Positions 16,560 to 23,940 of a DNA stretch of 64,000 bases are shown here, piece after piece. The DNA is taken from contig NZ_LMDP01000001.1 of the NCBI RefSeq assembly GCF_001425835.1, positions 1,476-65,475 of the forward strand, given 5' to 3'. The notes beneath the pieces were generated by a model. It was not told the origin of the DNA and searched no databases. It saw nothing but the letters and a program-made list of their open reading frames with translations. The stretch comes from Afipia sp. Root123D2 (GTDB taxonomy: Bacteria; Pseudomonadota; Alphaproteobacteria; Rhizobiales; Xanthobacteraceae). Positions within the stretch are counted from its first letter, which is position 1. Each line of letters starts with the position of its first letter. The translations under genes were made by a program, and so were the position numbers.

Positions 16560-16919
16560 ATGGAAAAGAACTATTCCGACATCACCAAGCGCATTTCTGG
16601 CGATCTGCGGAAATTGCGCCAGGACATTCCCGACACCATGAAAGCCTTCTCCGCCTTGGCGCAGGCGGCGACCCGCGAAGGCGCGCTTGACAAGAAGACC
16701 AAGGAACTGATTGCGCTGGCGATCGGCATCGCCACGCGTTGCGATGGATGTATCGGCTTCCATACCGAGGCGCTAGTCAAGCTCGGCGCCACGCGTCAGG
16801 AAGTGGAGGAGATGCTAGGCATGGCCGTCTACATGGGCGGAGGTCCATCGTTGATGTATGCCGCCGATGCGATATCCGCCTACGAACAATTTGAGAAGCA
16901 GCTGAATGTTGCCGCCTAG
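16560..16919 (+). CDS. AhpD-like carboxymuconolactone decarboxylase-family protein
   Basis: 119 residues, eleven bases after the RND gene with AAGGAG upstream, so last gene of the efflux operon. All-helical CMD/AhpD fold with the redox motif CDGCIGFH (CxxC then His three later) and a following KLGATRQEVEEMLGMAVYMGG helix pair. Such proteins act as thiol-dependent peroxide or disulfide reductants. A thiol-active protein in an operon headed by a persulfide-type sensor supports a reactive-sulfur or peroxide detoxification role (inference). Confidence 0.85.
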   Translation: MEKNYSDITKRISGDLRKLRQDIPDTMKAFSALAQAATREGALDKKTKELIALAIGIATRCDGCIGFHTEALVKLGATRQEVEEMLGMAVYMGGGPSLMYAADAISAYEQFEKQLNVAA

Positions 16920-17080
16920 ATTCAGCTGATTTCGCGCGCACCGGATTCGGTACGGCGCATCGCGCTGGATTATTTGCCTTCGGATTCCCGTGCCGTCTTT
17001 AGGTTTTGGTCAGCCCGTTGCCACTGAAAGCCTTCACCAGCGATCCGATTAGCTCTTGCCACACATGATAGACGTTCGCG

Positions 17081-17098
17081 ACATGATAATTATCATGT
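17081..17098. promoter_or_regulatory. Perfect 18-bp palindrome ACATGATAATTATCATGT
   Basis: The sequence equals its own reverse complement over 18 bases. Its core TGAT-N4-ATCA has the layout of CRP/FNR/DNR-family sites; the GATAAT...ATTATC halves also resemble Fur-type hexamers. ACATGATA occurs again at 17062-17069. Nearest downstream gene is the cytochrome c, about 300 bases away. Confidence 0.5.
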
Positions 17099-17120
17099 TA
17101 CGTTCAATCGAACCATATTT

Positions 17121-17226
17121 TGTGAATGCTGGTCGAATTTTGACCCCTCAATCGTCCCACGCGCAATTCTAAAGTCTTGATTCTGTTGGTGCGGCAACAT
17201 TGACCTCGGCGCCGATCGGCGTCCAA
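17121..17226 (+). repeat. 106-bp degenerate repeat, copy B
   Basis: Gap-free partner of 8461-8566 in the same orientation, with about 80 percent identity by eye. It closes the metal/efflux block on the right. Confidence 0.7.
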
Positions 17227-17393
17227 ACCCCGTGCCGCAACACATTCCGACCGACTTTGACAGAAGAAATACTTTGTGACCGCAACGAGCAATCGACCCA
17301 CCGCTATTTTTTGGCCCATCGTTAACGCGCGGTCGCTTTTGCATTGAGGCGTGCCTATGGTGTCGGCTGGTTTGGTGAATAAAAGGAACGTCG

Positions 17394-17729
17394 ATGCCGC
17401 GACAGTTGCTCTGGATCGGTTACTGCACTTTAGTGAGCTCACTCTTGGCAACCGCATGCTTCGCCATTCCAGACCAGGGTCCGACCCGGGATGCCGATCA
17501 TGGCCGGACGCTAGTCAAACGTTGGTGCATTAGCTGCCATCTTGTGGGAACCGACCAAAAACAGGCAACGACTGACGCGCCGCCGTTTGCAACCATTGCA
17601 AAGAAGCCCGACTTTAACGCCGCGAAGCTCGCGTTTTTCTTGCTCTATCCACATCCGAAAATGCCGGACATGCGACTAAGTCGAGATGAAACCTCGGATA
17701 TCGCGGCATATATTGCGACGCTTAAATAG
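17394..17729 (+). CDS. Small monoheme cytochrome c
   Basis: 111 residues. Signal peptide LLWIGYCTLVSSLLATACFA, then a class I cytochrome c with haem site CISCH (residues about 45-49) and a probable Met ligand in HPKMPDMRLS ahead of the C-terminal helix (DIAAYIATLK). AAAGGAA precedes the ATG at a fitting distance. It would shuttle electrons in the periplasm; its partner is unknown. The stop TAG lies three bases before the end of IS3 copy 3, so that element landed right at its 3' edge. Confidence 0.82.
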   Translation: MPRQLLWIGYCTLVSSLLATACFAIPDQGPTRDADHGRTLVKRWCISCHLVGTDQKQATTDAPPFATIAKKPDFNAAKLAFFLLYPHPKMPDMRLSRDETSDIAAYIATLK

Positions 17730-17732
17730 CAC

Positions 17733-17921
17733 TGTCCGTCGTCAGATAGTTTGAGACTGATCAGGCATTTCGAGAAGCGACGCTCTGGCTCATCAGGGAT
17801 AGAGTTTAAGCGGCCTGCAGTCGATGCTGCAAGCGACGGTTTGCGGTGGTGGCGCGCTTAATGCATCTGACGTTCTGCGAGGATCATCTCAGCCCTGCCG
17901 AAATAGAAGTCGGCGGGAGTG
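17733..17921 (-). mobile_element. IS3-family element copy 3, tail only (inverted)
   Basis: Read leftwards, 17921 to 17733 gives the transposase C terminus (PADFYFGRAEMILAER...) and the non-coding tail ending GACGGACA, collinear with 5466-5648. The coding part has a stop after ERQMH. Orientation is opposite to copies 1 and 2, so 5649-17732 is flanked by inverted ends of the same element. Confidence 0.85.
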
Positions 17922-17969
17922 CATCGACCCGCTGACACCCGCCCGGGCGGCGTCACCATCGAGCGGGTC

Positions 17970-18155
17970 GACGGACTCAGTCGACGCAGCTGCTGCCCCG
18001 CGCAAAGGCTGGCATTGCTTTGCTTCCCTATCACGCGGCGTGGCTGCACATTTGCGTGCCCGCAATCAGGATTGTTTGCTGCGACCGTGACGTTCGCCAT
18101 GGGGATCGATAAGCCGGACATGCGGTTCGTGGCGCATCTTGAACCAGTGAGGCTA
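17970..18155 (+). pseudogene. recQ helicase fragment
   Basis: Pieces in two frames match RecQ around helicase motifs IV-V: RKGWHCFA and LRARNQDCLL in one frame, then ATVTFAMGIDKPDMRFVAHL in another, the last being a near-perfect RecQ motif V. Flanks on both sides are unrelated. A short, frameshifted relic inside the IS graveyard. Confidence 0.7.
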
Positions 18156-18642
18156 GCTGTTTCGCCATCGAGCTCCTGGCGCGGCAACGCCGCGTGAAGA
18201 CATTGTGCGGGTTACCCCCGATTGGAATGGATTGTGTTAATGGCAGACGACCTCGATATCTGCCGCGAAACTGGCTGCCGCTCGGCTCTTCGTCCAGCTG
18301 CATTCGGAAAACCTCGCCGTCGTCTTCTGCAAGGACAGCCAACTTTTTGTATGCGGACTGTGGAAGGGAGTTCCCGCGTCTCGCTCTTCGCAAAGGTGAG
18401 CTGTGTGATATTAGAAAACCCGTTCAGGGAGCGATCTCGGATTTTGATGATGTGACCACAGACGATTGGTTGCGATTTCCCCTGCGCTCCTGTGAACTGC
18501 AGGCAAAGACCTTGTGGCAGGCTAATGGCTAGTCGATCACGCTATTGCGTGCCAGGGAGCCGACGACAGCGATGGCCCGGTTTCGATGAGACCTTCGAAC
18601 GGTTCACGCGAACATTGGCATCGCCGTCCTTCTCGGAAATCC
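18156..18642. other. Degraded stretch between recQ scrap and IS66
   Basis: About 490 bases with short open frames in several registers (for example LAAARLFVQLHSENLAVVFC near 18278-18405) but no ORF with family resemblance or a ribosome binding site. Probably eroded coding DNA of mixed origin. Confidence 0.4.
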
Positions 18643-18669
18643 GTAAGCGTCCAATCCTGACACGTGGTG

Positions 18670-20271
18670 TCAGTTGAGAGCGGTGGGCGGGCGCCAGTTC
18701 CAGGGCAGAAGCTCATCGAGTCGGCTCATCGGATGCCCGGCGGACATGCGCTCGAGGACGTCCTTGAGATAGGCGAAGGGCTCGACATTGTTGAGCTTGG
18801 CGGTGGTGATGAGCGAGCAAACGGTCGGCCCAGCGTTCGCCGCCGCCGTCGGATCCGGCGAACAGGTGGTTCTTGCGGCCGAGCGTGACGTGACGGATTG
18901 CTCGCTCGACGGTGTTATTATTAAGTTCGATGCGGCCATCATCGAGGAAGCAGCAGAGGACGTCCCAGCGGCTTAAGGTGTAGCGGATAGCGTCGGCGAG
19001 GCGCCGCGGGGCGGGATTTGAGCGAACTGCATCTCAAGCCAAGCCTTCATCGCCGTGACCAGAGGCAACGATCTGAATTGGCGCACGCGCTGCCTCGCGT
19101 CGGCGGCATGGCCGCGGATGGCGGTTTCGATCGCGTAGAACTCGGCGATGCGCCGCAGCGCTTCTGCCGCGACAGGCGAGCCGGTGGCCTGCTGCACCTG
19201 ATAGAACTTGCGTCTGGCGTGCGCCCAACAGCCTGCAAGCTGGATTCTGCCGCCGTCGCTGAGCCGGTCGAAGCCGGGATACCCGTCGACTTGCACGGTG
19301 CCGCTGAACCTGGCCAGGTGAGAAGCGGGGCGCTCGGCTTTGCGATCAGGGCTGTAAAGATAGACCGCGGCGGGCGGATCGGGCCCATTCCAGGGCCGGT
19401 CGTCGCGGGCGTACACCCACAGTCGACCGGTCTTGGTGCGGCCGCGGCCGGGATCGAGCACCGGGATCGGAGTGTCGTCAGCAAATAGTTTCCCGGAAGC
19501 GAAGACGCGCTCGGCGAGCTTGGCTTGAAGAGGCTCCAGCCACCAGCAGGCACCACCGACCCAGTTCGCCAAGGTTGAACGGTCCAGCTCGACGCCGTGC
19601 CGGCTGAAGATTTGACTTTGCCGATAAAGCGGCAGGTGATCGCAATACTTGGAAACAAGGACGTGGGCGAGGAGGGCTGGAGTGGCAAGGCCCTTGGCGA
19701 TCGGCCGTTCCGGCGCGGGCGCCTGATGAATCGTCCCGCAAGCCCGACAGTCATAGCGCGGTCGACAGATGCGGATGACCCGAAGCCGTGCCGGGACATG
19801 GTCGAGGATCTCGCTTGTCGTCTCGCCGATCAGGTGCAGCGCGCCGCCGCAGCAGGGGCAGGCCTCGTGCTCGACATCGAGCCGCATCTCTTCGCGCGGC
19901 AGGTGCGCCGGCAAGCTTGGCCGCTGGCCTTGAGTCTTCGGCGTCTCGGCCTTGGTGGGCGAAATCGGAAGCCTGGCTTCGACGCGCGCTAGATCGGTGT
20001 TGAGATCTTCGAGGCCGAGCTGCAGCTGGTCGCTATCGAGCTGTTCTGCCCGCCGGCCGAACTGGCTGCGCTGCAGCTTCTTGATGATGAGGTTAAGTCG
20101 TTCGATCTCGGCATTCGCCTCGCGCAAACTGGTACGCTCGGTTGCGAGCGAGCGTACCAGCTGCTGCAGCGTCTCCACATCGTCCGGTAGTGCGGCGAGA
20201 TCGATGTCCATGACAGGGGAGAGTAACTGACTCGCGTCGCTCTCGCCGCTTTGCTTGTATGATCGAGTCAA
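18670..20271 (-). pseudogene. tnpC: IS66 transposase TnpC, two frameshifts
   Basis: Residues 1-430 from ATG 20271 are a normal IS66 TnpC: leucine-zipper start (TLQQLVRSLATERTSLREAN), zinc-binding region (HEACPCCGGALH, CRPRYDCRACGTIHQ) and DDE core (FADDTPIPVLDPGRGRTKTG, QVDGYPGFDRL). Near 19010 a frameshift ends the frame at PTLSATP; the true continuation (ADAIRYTLSRWDVL, then ELNNNTVERAIRHVTLGRKN) runs in another frame. A second shift near 18830 precedes CSLITTAKLNNVEPFAYLKD, which closes at 18670. Non-functional. Confidence 0.88.
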
Positions 20272-20283
20272 TTGGTCGCAGCG

Positions 20284-20643
20284 TCAGCCCGCGATTGTCG
20301 GACGCCACCGCTGTTCCGGCGCGCGCCAGTCCACGCCTTCGATCAGTAGCGACAGTTGTGCCGAGGTCAGAGACAGCGTCTCCTCCGGTTTGACGCTCGG
20401 CGGCCATAAGAAGACGCCGTGTTCGAGCCGTTTGGTGAACAGGCAGAATCCACTGCCATCCCAAAATATGAGCTTGATCAGGTTGGTCCTGGTGCGGCCC
20501 CGGAATACGAACAGGTGGCCGGTGAACGGATCCTGATGCAGGACGCCTTGCACCAGCATCGCGAGGCCATCGATACCTTTGCGCATGTCGATGTAGCCCA
20601 GGGCCAGATGCACCTTGACGTTCGGAGGGAGCAGGGTCGTCAT
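20284..20643 (-). CDS. tnpB: IS66 accessory protein TnpB
   Basis: 119 residues, intact. Carries the IS66 Orf2 signature VHLALGYIDMRKGIDGLAML and VFRGRTRTNLIKLIFWDGSG, with the usual LFTKRLEHGVFLWP. Its ATG overlaps the tnpA stop (ATGA), as is typical. TnpB is needed for IS66 transposition though its biochemistry is unclear; here it is the only whole gene of the element. Confidence 0.92.
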   Translation of the reverse strand: MTTLLPPNVKVHLALGYIDMRKGIDGLAMLVQGVLHQDPFTGHLFVFRGRTRTNLIKLIFWDGSGFCLFTKRLEHGVFLWPPSVKPEETLSLTSAQLSLLIEGVDWRAPEQRWRPTIAG

Positions 20644-21160
20644 GACGCTGGCCTCTCGACGCTCAGGGCCACATCACTGATCTCGACGGCGACAAATGGC
20701 GGCGGACTCAGCTCCTGCTTCCATCGACACAGAATCCGGCGATCGATGCCATAGCGGCGCGCCACCTCTGAGACGCTGGCGTCGGGTTGCGCTGCCTCAT
20801 CTAGAATGCGGCGTTTGTCGGCTTCACCGAACCGCCACCGATGCCCCTCACGCGGCCGAGGAACAATGGGACCTTCCGGCCGCGAGGAGGGATAAATCAC
20901 ATGACTTAGGTTGTGACTAAGGGGGTGACTAAGACTGTGACTTAGGGTGTGACTTAGGCCACGGCGCCGGTAGAGCAATTTGCGTTCGGCAGCTGCGGCT
21001 CGGCTTTGAACTTCGCCCGCCAGTTGCCGAAAGCCTTCAGCGGGATGTCTTCTGCTTCGCAATATTGACGCTGATTCAAATCGCTGCGCTTCCACGCCTC
21101 GTGATGTGCCCGCCAGAATGCCTCATCCCGACGCGTCCACGCTCCGTTCTCATTCGCCAT
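20640..21160 (-). pseudogene. tnpA: IS66 TnpA, frameshifted
   Basis: From ATG 21160 the frame reads NGAWTRRDEAFWRAHHEAW...RAKFKAEPQLP and then runs to a stop; the helix-turn-helix half (RRFGEADKRRILDEAAQ-type, then VSEVARRYGIDRRILCRW) continues in the other frame, so about one base has changed near 20985. A run of five LSHx repeats lies between the halves. TnpA is the DNA-binding helper of IS66. Confidence 0.8.
20901..20960 (-). repeat. Five 12-bp tandem units in tnpA (LSHx repeat)
   Basis: Units begin at 20901, 20913, 20925, 20937 and 20949, consensus GTGACTWAGGNN; on the coding strand they encode LSHT LSHS LSHP LSHN LSHV. Period 12 keeps the reading frame. Confidence 0.85.
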
Positions 21161-21258
21161 CTCACTCTCCTCATTTGCAAATCGAGAGCGAGAACAGATC
21201 GTGTTTACGGGTTACACAAAGTGTGTGAGAAATGGACGGTTACTACGCTGCAAATAAT

Positions 21259-21430
21259 TTCCCTGTTCGGCAGAAAATATTCCCTGTTAGGGTCCGAAGA
21301 ATTCCCTGTTCGGCAAAGCAGGGAATTCGACTGTATCTCCCTGACTTCTAGGGGGAATAACCCGTCCAACTGGCCGCTCGAGCCACGATTTTGAAGAATT
21401 CCCTGTTATTTTCCCTGATAGCAGGGAATT
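21259..21430 (+). repeat. TTCCCTG repeat cluster with two hairpins
   Basis: TTCCCTGTT occurs at 21259, 21280, 21302 and 21399, TTCCCTGAT at 21411, and the inverse CAGGGAA at 21319 and 21422. Two perfect inverted repeats result: 21302-21325 (loop 10) and 21411-21428 (loop 4). Similar clusters recur in Bradyrhizobium-type genomes. The 21209-21654 gap has no other feature that I can support. Confidence 0.7.
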
Positions 21431-21654
21431 TGCACTGGAGACCGGTTCGCATTCGACTGCCTCCGCCACCACCCCTTCTTCCCCCGATCGCCAATATTGA
21501 AATCGATATAAGCAAGGCCGTCTCTGCGCGATTTTTCTGGTATCGGCAGTTGGGGCGAGGCGTCGTGGCTATTTTGGTCCGCCGGGTTTCTGCGAATACG
21601 AGAGCTCGCTGAAATCGAGATCCAGGTTACGTCCGCCAATGAAGCGCAGCGAAT

Positions 21655-22335
21655 TCATTTATTCTGGCTTGCCCGTCTCACTCGATCCCGGTCGCGCAGG
21701 AATTCCGCAATTTCAGAGCCCGTTCCAGCGACATGACGTTCGATCAGTCGCGTTGCCCCTCTGACGTCACCTAACAGCGTCGCTTCGAGCAGAGCGCGAT
21801 GCTCGTAGCGGTCCTCGTCCACGGTTCCGACAAGTGTAGCTTCGACGCGGAGGTATCTTGCCGCCGCATCGATGTATTGACCGATCAGCTTTTGCAGCCG
21901 GTCGCCGGCCGCAGCCGACAACGAGAGATGGAACGCACGATGCGCGCTTGACGCCTGCTCGGGTGCGGCCTGCTCGAGGGCTTGCAGGGCGGCGGTGGCA
22001 TCCGCTTTCTGCCGCTCGTCCATACGAGGGACAGAGCGGCGCAGTGCCAGGGATTCCAGCGCCGCGCGAATATCGAAAATCTCCAGCGCGTCGTCCGGAT
22101 CCAGCGGGGCGACCACGACCCCCCTGTTGGGACGATTGATGACGAGACCTTCCGCTTCGAGCGAGCGTAACGCTTCGCGCACCGGCATCCTGCTGACACC
22201 GTAAACCGCCGCAAGCTCTTCCTGCCGGATAAGGCTGTGCGCCGGCCGAGTGCCGTCCAGGATCGAGTTGCGAAGGCTTTCCAGAAGCCAGGCGGCGGTC
22301 GAAACCGGTCGCTGTACGTTGATTGTGTCGGTCAT
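21655..22335 (-). CDS. GntR-family regulator, FCD subfamily
   Basis: Start taken at ATG 22335 (MTDTINVQRPVST), 226 residues; an upstream in-frame start is possible. N-terminal winged helix (LIRQEELAAVYGVSRMPVREALRSLEAEGLV) and a C-terminal all-helical FCD effector domain with metal-site residues (DIRAALESLALR, AHRAFHLSLSAAA, YEHRALLEATLLGD, ERHVAGT). Divergent from the ABC importer, with TGGATACTGGATCC four bases from its start and the inverted match at 22711, so it probably represses itself and the importer until a carboxylate or amino-acid ligand binds. Confidence 0.85.
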   Translation of the reverse strand: MTDTINVQRPVSTAAWLLESLRNSILDGTRPAHSLIRQEELAAVYGVSRMPVREALRSLEAEGLVINRPNRGVVVAPLDPDDALEIFDIRAALESLALRRSVPRMDERQKADATAALQALEQAAPEQASSAHRAFHLSLSAAAGDRLQKLIGQYIDAAARYLRVEATLVGTVDEDRYEHRALLEATLLGDVRGATRLIERHVAGTGSEIAEFLRDRDRVRRASQNK

Positions 22336-22338
22336 ACG

Positions 22339-22352
22339 TGGATACTGGATCC
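22339..22352. promoter_or_regulatory. Candidate GntR operator A
   Basis: TGGATACTGGATCC, the reverse complement of GGATCCAGTATCCA; site C at 22713-22725 has the same 13 bases in the other orientation. It is placed at the GntR start codon. Confidence 0.5.
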
Positions 22353-22571
22353 GTTTGTGGTCAATTTGCAAGCAATTGCCGCTCTCTGGGCGACAGATTC
22401 GGTTGAAGCCGAAACAGAAATCGAATCTCCAGGCGCTGCATTTGATTTCACGACGTTATCACAGATTGGTGGAGAAAAGCCGGTCTTTCCCTCGATTTGT
22501 GTTCTGTGAGCGGGGTTTTCTCTACACCTCGGCTCGTTTCGGCGAGAGTGGTCCGGAAATTGCTTTTCATC

Positions 22572-22584
22572 TTGGATCCAGAAT
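22572..22584. promoter_or_regulatory. Candidate GntR operator B (partial)
   Basis: TTGGATCCAGAAT shares TTGGATCCAG with site C. It lies midway in the 487-base intergenic region between the regulator and the importer. Confidence 0.35.
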
Positions 22585-22710
22585 TGCCGCCCGGTGTGGC
22601 GTCTGACTCGATCAAGAGCGAAAAGGAAGAGCACAAATGAGTATTGGTTTTATTGCGTTTCTCGATTTTAGTCGTCGATCGCGGCGAATACCGCTTGCAA
22701 ATGAAAAATC

Positions 22711-22727
22711 TTGGATCCAGTATCCCA
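22711..22727. promoter_or_regulatory. Candidate GntR operator C
   Basis: TTGGATCCAGTATCCCA, matching site A in inverted orientation over 13 bases. It lies 132 bases before the binding-protein ATG, a position suited to controlling the importer promoter. Confidence 0.5.
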
Positions 22728-22858
22728 AACCACGCAAGGATGCTTTCTCGCTGATCGAAGTCATAAACAGGACCGGTCAGCAGGGTGAATGTGTGCGGCA
22801 ATCGCCGCTCATCGACACCAAGACATCAGAATCAGATCCCGCGATACGGAGGAAACCA

Positions 22859-23842
22859 ATGACTTGTTTTCGATCATTTTTGGGATGCCTGTCGGCCCTG
22901 CTGTTCTCCTCGTTGCTGACCGTGCAGGGCGCGCACGCAGCCGACAAGCTGACATTCGTAACGGACTTCGGATATTTAGGCCGCCACGCCTATTACTTTG
23001 TTGCGCTCGAGAAGGGCTACTACAAGAAAGCCGGTCTGGACGTCGACATCGTCCGCGGACAGGGCTCGGCGGATGCGGTGAAACAAGTCGCCGCCGGCAC
23101 GGCGCAAATCGGCTTTGCCGATGCCGCTTCGGTGATTCTCGGGCGCGCGAATGACGGCGTTCCCGTGAAGATCGTGGCCGAGGTTTACGCCAAGCCGCCG
23201 CACGCGGTTTTCACCCTCGAAGGCTCCGGGATTACCAAGCCAAAGGATCTGGAGGGCAAGAGCATTGCCGACTCCGCATCGAGTTCGCTTCCCAAGATGT
23301 TTCCCGCCTATGCCAAGGCTGCCGGCATCGACGAGAAGAAGGTGAAGTGGGTTTTCGTCACGAGTGATGCAATCGCGGCCACTCTGGCCCTCGGGCGCGC
23401 CGACGCGGTGACGTATTATACCATCAGCGAAGCCCTGATGCAGAAGGCGGTCGCGCCGAAAAAGCTCGTCATCATGAAGTTCTCCGATGTCGGAATGGAT
23501 TTCTACAGCAACGGCATCATCGCAAGCGACGAGGTCATCAAGTCCAAGCCGGAGATGGTCCGGCGGTTCGTGCAGGCGACACTGCACGGCTTGAAGGACG
23601 CGATTGCCGATCCCGAAGCCGCAGCCAAGATCCTGAACAAGTATCAGCGTCAGATCGATGTCGAGATCGGTACCGCGGAAATGAAAGTCATCTCGACTCT
23701 GGTGCAGACGCCGCCGGAGCCATTGGGCGCCGTGGACAAGGCTCGGATGCAGCGAACCATCGATCTCGTCGCGGGCTCGTTCGATCTGAAAAAGCCTGTG
23801 TCGATTGACGACGTGTTCGCGGACGGCTTCGTCGCCAAGTAA
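22859..23842 (+). CDS. ABC importer substrate-binding protein (NMT1/SsuA type)
   Basis: 327 residues from ATG 22859 (GGAGGAA upstream). Signal peptide FLGCLSALLFSSLLTVQGAHA. The mature protein shows the NMT1/THI5-like periplasmic fold: FVTDFGYLGRHAYYFVALEK, GYYKKAGLDVDIVRGQGSAD, VAAGTAQIGFADAASVI, then LGRADAVTYYTISEA. Relatives bind pyrimidine precursors, taurine/sulfonates or other small acids; sequence does not fix the ligand. An in-frame start at 22637 with its own ribosome binding site would add 74 residues before the signal peptide and was rejected. First gene of importer-catabolic operon. Confidence 0.9.
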   Translation: MTCFRSFLGCLSALLFSSLLTVQGAHAADKLTFVTDFGYLGRHAYYFVALEKGYYKKAGLDVDIVRGQGSADAVKQVAAGTAQIGFADAASVILGRANDGVPVKIVAEVYAKPPHAVFTLEGSGITKPKDLEGKSIADSASSSLPKMFPAYAKAAGIDEKKVKWVFVTSDAIAATLALGRADAVTYYTISEALMQKAVAPKKLVIMKFSDVGMDFYSNGIIASDEVIKSKPEMVRRFVQATLHGLKDAIADPEAAAKILNKYQRQIDVEIGTAEMKVISTLVQTPPEPLGAVDKARMQRTIDLVAGSFDLKKPVSIDDVFADGFVAK

Positions 23843-23940
23843 TCCGACCGCGTAGACTCGTCTGATCCTTGAAGCTCTGATGCGGCGACGCATCAGAGCC
23901 GGGGTTGAACTCAACGAGATAATTAAAAGGCTGCCGGCAG

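Larger units (their letters stand above)
16920..17393. other. Intergenic stretch with palindrome and IS scrap
   Basis: 474 bases without a credible gene. It holds an 18-base perfect palindrome at 17081 and copy B of the 106-bp repeat at 17121-17226, described separately. Frames seen here (for example minus 17104-17457) are translations of the repeat. Confidence 0.6.
18643..21208 (-). mobile_element. IS66-family element, inactivated
   Basis: Three co-oriented genes tnpA-tnpB-tnpC read leftwards, the IS66 order. The right-end border GTAAGCGTCC at 18643 fits IS66 terminal repeats; the opposite border is taken as GTGTTTAC ending 21208 (reverse complement GTAAACAC). No 8-bp target duplication is obvious (GGAAATCC versus GGGTTACA), so borders are approximate. 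Confidence 0.75.

Noticed and set aside
20901-20960. Tandem units as a CRISPR array
   Set aside because: Units are 12 bp with no spacers and lie in frame within a transposase gene.
18635-21216. 8-bp target duplication flanking IS66
   Set aside because: Flanks GGAAATCC and GGGTTACA do not match, so either the borders are off or one flank was rearranged.
21438-21472. tRNA-like 3' end (GGTTCGCATTCGACT...GCCTCCGCCACCA)
   Set aside because: The TTCG loop and CCA look right, but the T stem pairs at only about three of five positions and no 5' half or anticodon arm exists. At most an old tRNA-end remnant of an integration site.
22637-22858. N-terminal extension of the binding protein from ATG 22637, which has its own AAGGAAGAG
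   Set aside because: It would place 74 residues before a clear signal peptide, and ATG 22859 has a better-placed GGAGGAA. A separate leader peptide is not excluded.
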